Below the pieces are notes generated by a model that saw only the letters and a program-made list of their open reading frames with translations, made no database searches and was not told where the DNA came from. From Oscillospiraceae bacterium (GTDB lineage Bacteria > Bacillota_A > Clostridia > Oscillospirales > Ruminococcaceae), in NCBI GenBank assembly GCA_900766795.1, contig CAAFWX010000138.1, positions 1-17,962 of the forward strand: a DNA stretch of 17,962 nucleotides, read 5' to 3'. Of this stretch, positions 14,320 to 17,962 are shown one piece after another (position 1 is the first letter of the stretch; every line of letters begins with the position of its first letter). Position numbers and translations under genes: made by a program.

Positions 14320-15084
14320 TTACTTGTTCAGCTTAGCCTGCTCCTTCTTGAGCTGTGCTTTCTCAAACGCTGTGTATGCAGCGGCGATAATTGCAACGAG
14401 CGCGATGATTGCGCCGATGAATATTAGTATGAGCACCGTCGGTTCCAAACCCGAGAAACGGTAGAGAAGCTCAGTGTAAATAGAGTAAACGAAGATGTAA
14501 ACCTGCTGGAAAAGGGAAACCAGAAGAACCAGCAGAATAACGATGACGAGCATCGCCAGCAGTGTAATGAACATAAACAGCAGGGTCTTGGGAATTGAAT
14601 ACTGGTGTACCGTTTTCATACCCGAGATAAGAAGCAGAGCCGAATACACGATGGTAACGTAGCTTACGAAGGTGATGAAAGCGGACTCTGTTCTCAGCAG
14701 GCAGTTGGAAAGAACGATGTTTACCGCCTTACCGATGATGTAAGGCACCAGCGCGTAGGCTGAGTTTACACAGATATTCTTCATTGTGCCCTCGCCGTCG
14801 AACAGCGTGCACAATGCCCAGTTGCCGACAACCCATGTGAAGAACAGCACGATGGACTGAATCACAATAGGAACGATATTAAATACCTTAACGTGGCTTG
14901 TATCAAAGAGGAAGCCCGTCAGCAGCTTGTCACAAACGCTGACAATGAAGAACAGAGCAACGATGACCATTGCCACCTTCATGTTGTAGGCTTTCTTCCA
15001 TCTGAGGTCCTCAAAGCCCTCAAAGGGATGAGCGATGATATAGAAGGGCCACTTCCAAGCGGGCATATCAAGATCAAATCTCAT
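14320..15084 (-). CDS. YIP1-family integral membrane protein
   Basis: A 254-residue membrane protein with about six predicted membrane segments (roughly 35-57, 68-92, 108-128, 136-156, 166-193 and 214-239) and a charged C-terminal tail ending in KKEQAKLNK. Features typical of the bacterial YIP1 family are HPFEGFEDLR near the N-terminus (19-28) and the FDGEGTMKNICVNSAYALVP motif after the second segment (95-114). Eukaryotic Yip1 proteins work in membrane traffic; bacterial members have no settled function. It starts 3 bases after the stop of the propeller/TPR gene and its stop touches the DUF5696 gene, so the three are probably made together. A scaffold or assembly role for the neighbouring surface proteins is inference. 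Confidence 0.85.
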   Translation of the reverse strand: MRFDLDMPAWKWPFYIIAHPFEGFEDLRWKKAYNMKVAMVIVALFFIVSVCDKLLTGFLFDTSHVKVFNIVPIVIQSIVLFFTWVVGNWALCTLFDGEGTMKNICVNSAYALVPYIIGKAVNIVLSNCLLRTESAFITFVSYVTIVYSALLLISGMKTVHQYSIPKTLLFMFITLLAMLVIVILLVLLVSLFQQVYIFVYSIYTELLYRFSGLEPTVLILIFIGAIIALVAIIAAAYTAFEKAQLKKEQAKLNK

Positions 15085-15087
15085 AGC

Positions 15088-16734
15088 TTAGATTTCCTCC
15101 TTCTTCTGCTGCTCTCTGAACAGCCTGTCTGCCTCAGCGCGCTTCTTTGCCTTTCTTCTTGTGCTGATGGAAGATGCAACATAGATGAGGACAAGCAGAG
15201 CAATGATAATTACAACGAACATGGTGAAGTTGCTTCTGATGAAGTTCATTCTCCAGCCCTTGAATGCGTCGTTATAGCCGCTCTTGGAGTTGTAGTAGAA
15301 GTAATCCATCGCGGTTTCGTAGTCGCCCTGGTTGAGATATGCGTTTCCAAGACCGATGTAAGCGAGCCAGTAGTTGCTGTCGCGGCGGAGAGCTTCCTCC
15401 CACGGACCGCGGGCTTCTTCGTACTTGCCCTTGTTGAACAGGCTTATTGCGTTGTGCACGATTGCACCGAACTCTGTCTGCTTGAAAACGGTGATGGAGC
15501 ACTTACGTCCGTCGAGAACGTAAACCTCTGTTCCTCTCGACTCAACGGAGTTTACGGTGGTGAAGGTACCCTTCTGAGAACCGATTCCGCCAAAGATGAA
15601 CAGCAGGTTGCACTCGTCATCGTACTGGAACACACGGCCTGTCTTTAGGTCGAGCAGGTTGATGACGCCGTTTTCTCCGATATCAACATCTGTTATCTGA
15701 GAAGCGTAGGTCTGACCGCGGTAGTACTTCTGAAGCGGGTCGCCGAAGTCGTATTCGGAGTATCCAAGGTTTGTGAAGATGTTCGTACCAGCGGAGTTAA
15801 GCTTCTTTAAAACATCCGTTTCAGCGCTCTTGGACTCTGTTACGGTGTAGACGAAGTTGTCGCTGTCGATGTCGAAGTTGGAAATCTCGACAGGAACGTT
15901 TCTTCTCATTCTCTTAATCTGCTCTCTGGTGAAGATGAGCTTCCAGATGGCGTTGACGATAACCTCGCCCGTTGCCTCAACTCGGTTTGCACCGAAGTAT
16001 CCGCTGAACTCGCCTTCCTTGGAGAACACAACTGCACCGCGCGTGATGGACTTGATGCAGATATAAACGTTCTTCGCTGCGTCAACCAGAACCTTTGAGG
16101 GATTGAAGGTTGTGGAGGAATCGTAAACGGAAGCGTCAGGTCTTGTGTAAACAAACACCACCTTGCCCACACCGGGATTGTCTTCCTCAATCGTAAAGGA
16201 AACAACTCTGTTGTTCTCGTTGTCGGCAACATATATCATGTCGTCCTCGTCAACGAAAACTCCCGTGGGACCTCTGAAGTACACGCTTGTTTCCTTGTCG
16301 TAGTCCTGCTGGGAGAGCTGACCGCTTTCAAGAGCCGCCTTCTCTTCCTCGAGGAACGTCTTTGCGCCGGAGAAATCGAGCATTTCCACTGACCTTGTCT
16401 TTGTGGGGTCGAAGTCAGCAGAAGCGATTACGATACGACCCTTCTGGTTTGCGGAGGGGTCTGCATTGCCAACGTAGCTTGTGTCGGCGATGAAAAGCTC
16501 TCCGGTCTGAGAGAAGAACATGTCGGACGGCTGGGAAAGCGCTCCGCAGCCAAGGTCCGCACCCGACATAACCTTGTCAACAACGTAACCGTTCTGGGAG
16601 GGAACAGGGTCGCCCCACCAGTCGTAGTTGTATCCGGTATAAGGCTCATCGGCATAAGCAACGCCCGTGCAAAGAATCGCAGCCGCCATGACAGCCGAAA
16701 CGATTCGCTTGGCGATGCGTTTGATTGATGGCAC
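15088..16734 (-). CDS. Extracytoplasmic NHL beta-propeller/TPR protein with C-terminal membrane anchor
   Basis: A 548-residue membrane-anchored protein. GTG 16734 is preferred because AAAGGA precedes it by eight bases; ATG 16743 is directly abutted by that site, and an upstream in-frame start at 16809 would run into the preceding gene. Residues 1-28 are a signal peptide ending VAYA-DEP. NHL-type propeller blades run from about 60 to 420, with PSDMFFSQTGELFIADTS, GPTGVFVDEDDMIYVADNEN and ITDVDIGENGVINLLDLKTG. Two TPR units follow (about 425-490: NKGKYEEARGPWEEALRRD and LGNAYLNQGDYETAMDYFYY). A single membrane helix lies at about 504-521, with a basic cytoplasmic tail. This places propeller and TPRs outside the membrane, as a protein- or ligand-binding platform. 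No enzyme motif is evident. I recall similar proteins next to DUF5696 and YIP1 genes in other Bacillota. Confidence 0.85.
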   Translation of the reverse strand: MPSIKRIAKRIVSAVMAAAILCTGVAYADEPYTGYNYDWWGDPVPSQNGYVVDKVMSGADLGCGALSQPSDMFFSQTGELFIADTSYVGNADPSANQKGRIVIASADFDPTKTRSVEMLDFSGAKTFLEEEKAALESGQLSQQDYDKETSVYFRGPTGVFVDEDDMIYVADNENNRVVSFTIEEDNPGVGKVVFVYTRPDASVYDSSTTFNPSKVLVDAAKNVYICIKSITRGAVVFSKEGEFSGYFGANRVEATGEVIVNAIWKLIFTREQIKRMRRNVPVEISNFDIDSDNFVYTVTESKSAETDVLKKLNSAGTNIFTNLGYSEYDFGDPLQKYYRGQTYASQITDVDIGENGVINLLDLKTGRVFQYDDECNLLFIFGGIGSQKGTFTTVNSVESRGTEVYVLDGRKCSITVFKQTEFGAIVHNAISLFNKGKYEEARGPWEEALRRDSNYWLAYIGLGNAYLNQGDYETAMDYFYYNSKSGYNDAFKGWRMNFIRSNFTMFVVIIIALLVLIYVASSISTRRKAKKRAEADRLFREQQKKEEI

Positions 16735-16774
16735 TATAATCATCCTTTCGTTATTAAATGTAAATTCCGTAAAC

Positions 16775-17635
16775 TTAATCCTTAAGACCCGAGTGAGCCA
16801 TTGTTTCAACGACGTTACTCTGCAGGATAAGGAACAGTATCATTGGAGGCAGCATCAGGACAACAACCGTTGCCGAGGATACGCCCGCTCGCGCGATACC
16901 TGCCGCTGCAATCTGCTGCATAACGATAGGAATAGGCTTGAGCTGCTCACTATAAACGAAAAGGTAACCTGTAATCTGCCATGCACCCTGGAATGCGAAA
17001 ATCATCAGCGTCAGCCATGCGGGCTTAACGTTGGGCATGAGAATCTGCCAGCAAATTCTCATATGGCTTGCGCCGTCGAGCTTTGCAGCCTCAATCATGC
17101 TCTCGGGAATCTGACCCATGAACTGCTTCATAAGGAACAGACCCATAGGAGTTGCGATGTAGGGAAGCGTGATAGCCCAGTATGTATCAATCATGCCGAG
17201 CATCGCCATAACGATGTACTGAACGATGTAGGTAACGGAGGAAGTGAACAGAAGCGCAACCTCGATTACCTTGTTCATTGCCTTAACGCCGGGTGCCCTA
17301 ACCTTTGAAAGCACATAAGCCGCAGAGGAAGAAAGAAGCAGCTGTGCCACGGTTACTACAACAGATACGAACACAGAGTTGAACACATATCTGGAGAAAG
17401 GAACATCAAGGCTTCCGGCAACCTTCAGCATGTCCTCGAAGTTCTGTGACGTAGGATTCTGAACGTAAAGCTTCGGAGGGAAGATGAACAGCTCCTCAAC
17501 AGGCTTGATTGACTGTATAAAGGAGAAGTAGATGGGGAACATCATAAACAGACCAACAAGCAGCAGAAGAATAAAAATCGCTATATCGCCGCCTGTGGAG
17601 CCGCCCCACTTTTTTCTTTTCTTAATAAGACGCAT
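16775..17635 (-). CDS. Carbohydrate ABC transporter permease (MalG-like), normal length
   Basis: A 286-residue permease, the usual size for MalG/YtcP-type subunits. It has a basic N-terminus (MRLIKKRKK), a first membrane segment near 17-38 and about five more. The EAA loop ESMIEAAKLDGASHMRICWQ (178-197) is well conserved and docks to the ATPase. ATG 17635 follows AAAGGAGGGG, a strong ribosome binding site. It lies 15 bases after the partial permease gene, and the two should form one transporter core. Unlike the second pair in this operon it has no N-terminal extension, so the two pairs are not simple copies of each other. The substrate is inferred as an oligosaccharide from the family. Confidence 0.94.
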   Translation of the reverse strand: MRLIKKRKKWGGSTGGDIAIFILLLLVGLFMMFPIYFSFIQSIKPVEELFIFPPKLYVQNPTSQNFEDMLKVAGSLDVPFSRYVFNSVFVSVVVTVAQLLLSSSAAYVLSKVRAPGVKAMNKVIEVALLFTSSVTYIVQYIVMAMLGMIDTYWAITLPYIATPMGLFLMKQFMGQIPESMIEAAKLDGASHMRICWQILMPNVKPAWLTLMIFAFQGAWQITGYLFVYSEQLKPIPIVMQQIAAAGIARAGVSSATVVVLMLPPMILFLILQSNVVETMAHSGLKD

Positions 17636-17650
17636 TCTTTATCCCCTCCT

Positions 17651-17962
17651 TTATGTATCCAGAATTCCTGCCATAGCCTTGCGGATAACCGCATTGACAA
17701 AATACATGACAAGGAACAGGATGAAGCAAATCGCACAGGAGTAACCCATCTCATATCGAATGGAACCGTAGTCGAACGCGTGGGTCATAATCGTGTGCGC
17801 CGCGTAGTCTGTGGAAGGGAATGCAGTAAGGTATCTTCCGATATCACCGGCGGTGAAGGAAGGAGTAATCTGCATAACCGCAGCGAACAGAAGCTGCAGA
17901 CCCATAGAGGGCACTGTGATGTAGAAAAGCTCCTGGAAACGGTTCTTGATACCCTCGATAGC
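17651..17962 (-). CDS. Carbohydrate ABC transporter permease (MalF/LplB-like), C-terminal part only
   Basis: The last 104 codons of a sugar-type permease; the frame is open to the window edge, so the 5' part lies outside. The fragment opens within the EAA loop (AIEGIKNRFQELFYITVPSM) and contains one hydrophobic segment (MGLQLLFAAVM), a loop (TPSFTAGDIGRYLTAFPSTD) and a final membrane segment (YSCAICFILFLVMYFVNAVI). This is the expected end of a MalF-type subunit. It is the upstream partner of the MalG-like gene that follows after 15 bases. Confidence 0.88.
   Translation of the reverse strand, partial: AIEGIKNRFQELFYITVPSMGLQLLFAAVMQITPSFTAGDIGRYLTAFPSTDYAAHTIMTHAFDYGSIRYEMGYSCAICFILFLVMYFVNAVIRKAMAGILDT

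Noticed and set aside
16744..16809. 22-residue N-terminal extension of the propeller/TPR protein
   Set aside because: It overlaps the upstream permease gene and would bury the signal peptide; AAAGGA supports the start near 16734.
33..17962. CRISPR arrays, tRNA or rRNA genes, insertion sequences
   Set aside because: Nothing was seen: no regularly spaced repeats, no tRNA-like T-loop with cloverleaf context, no transposase frames. The intergenic gaps are too short for rRNA.

Overview
The window looks like one end of an assembly contig from a Bacillota (Firmicutes) bacterium, most likely a clostridial or Ruminococcaceae-like gut or rumen anaerobe. The evidence is the HPr kinase, RapZ and WhiA set, strong AAGGAGG-type ribosome binding sites, sigma-A-like promoters, and GC near half by eye. 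Species cannot be named. Bases 1-32 are not biological: they match the Illumina TruSeq read-2 adapter, so genome sequence starts at base 33. All 15 genes I support lie on the minus strand, so transcription runs from high to low coordinates.

Read in the direction of transcription, the right half (17962 to 9567) is one tightly packed operon whose start lies outside the window. It holds a cut-off sugar-type ABC permease and its partner permease. Next come an NHL-propeller/TPR protein with a signal peptide and C-terminal membrane anchor, a YIP1-family membrane protein, and a large secreted protein that I recall as DUF5696. A second permease pair follows, in which both proteins carry long low-complexity N-terminal extensions. 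A strong terminator at 9526-9555 closes the operon. No ATPase and no solute-binding protein are visible. This is the least understood and most interesting part of the window: probably a surface glycan processing and uptake (or sensing) machine.

Next is rnhA (RNase HI) as a single-gene unit with its own promoter and terminator. A canonical promoter at 8784-8812 then starts a conserved operon: hprK, a ROK sugar kinase, murB, rapZ, whiA and a small unknown gene. It joins carbon-flux sensing, glucose phosphorylation, peptidoglycan precursor synthesis and cell-division control. The usual yvcK/glmR gene between rapZ and whiA is absent.

A further promoter, with a palindrome lying on its predicted transcription start, drives an SGNH hydrolase coupled by a TGATG overlap to an Rsm22/METTL17-type methyltransferase with an intact four-cysteine iron-sulfur signature. 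The left end holds two tandem copies of a secreted, Lys/Gly/Ser-rich beta-repeat protein. The second copy is cut off by the adapter. No rRNA, tRNA, CRISPR array or insertion sequence was seen, and no gene-free stretch reaches 300 bases; the longest is 8713-8992.
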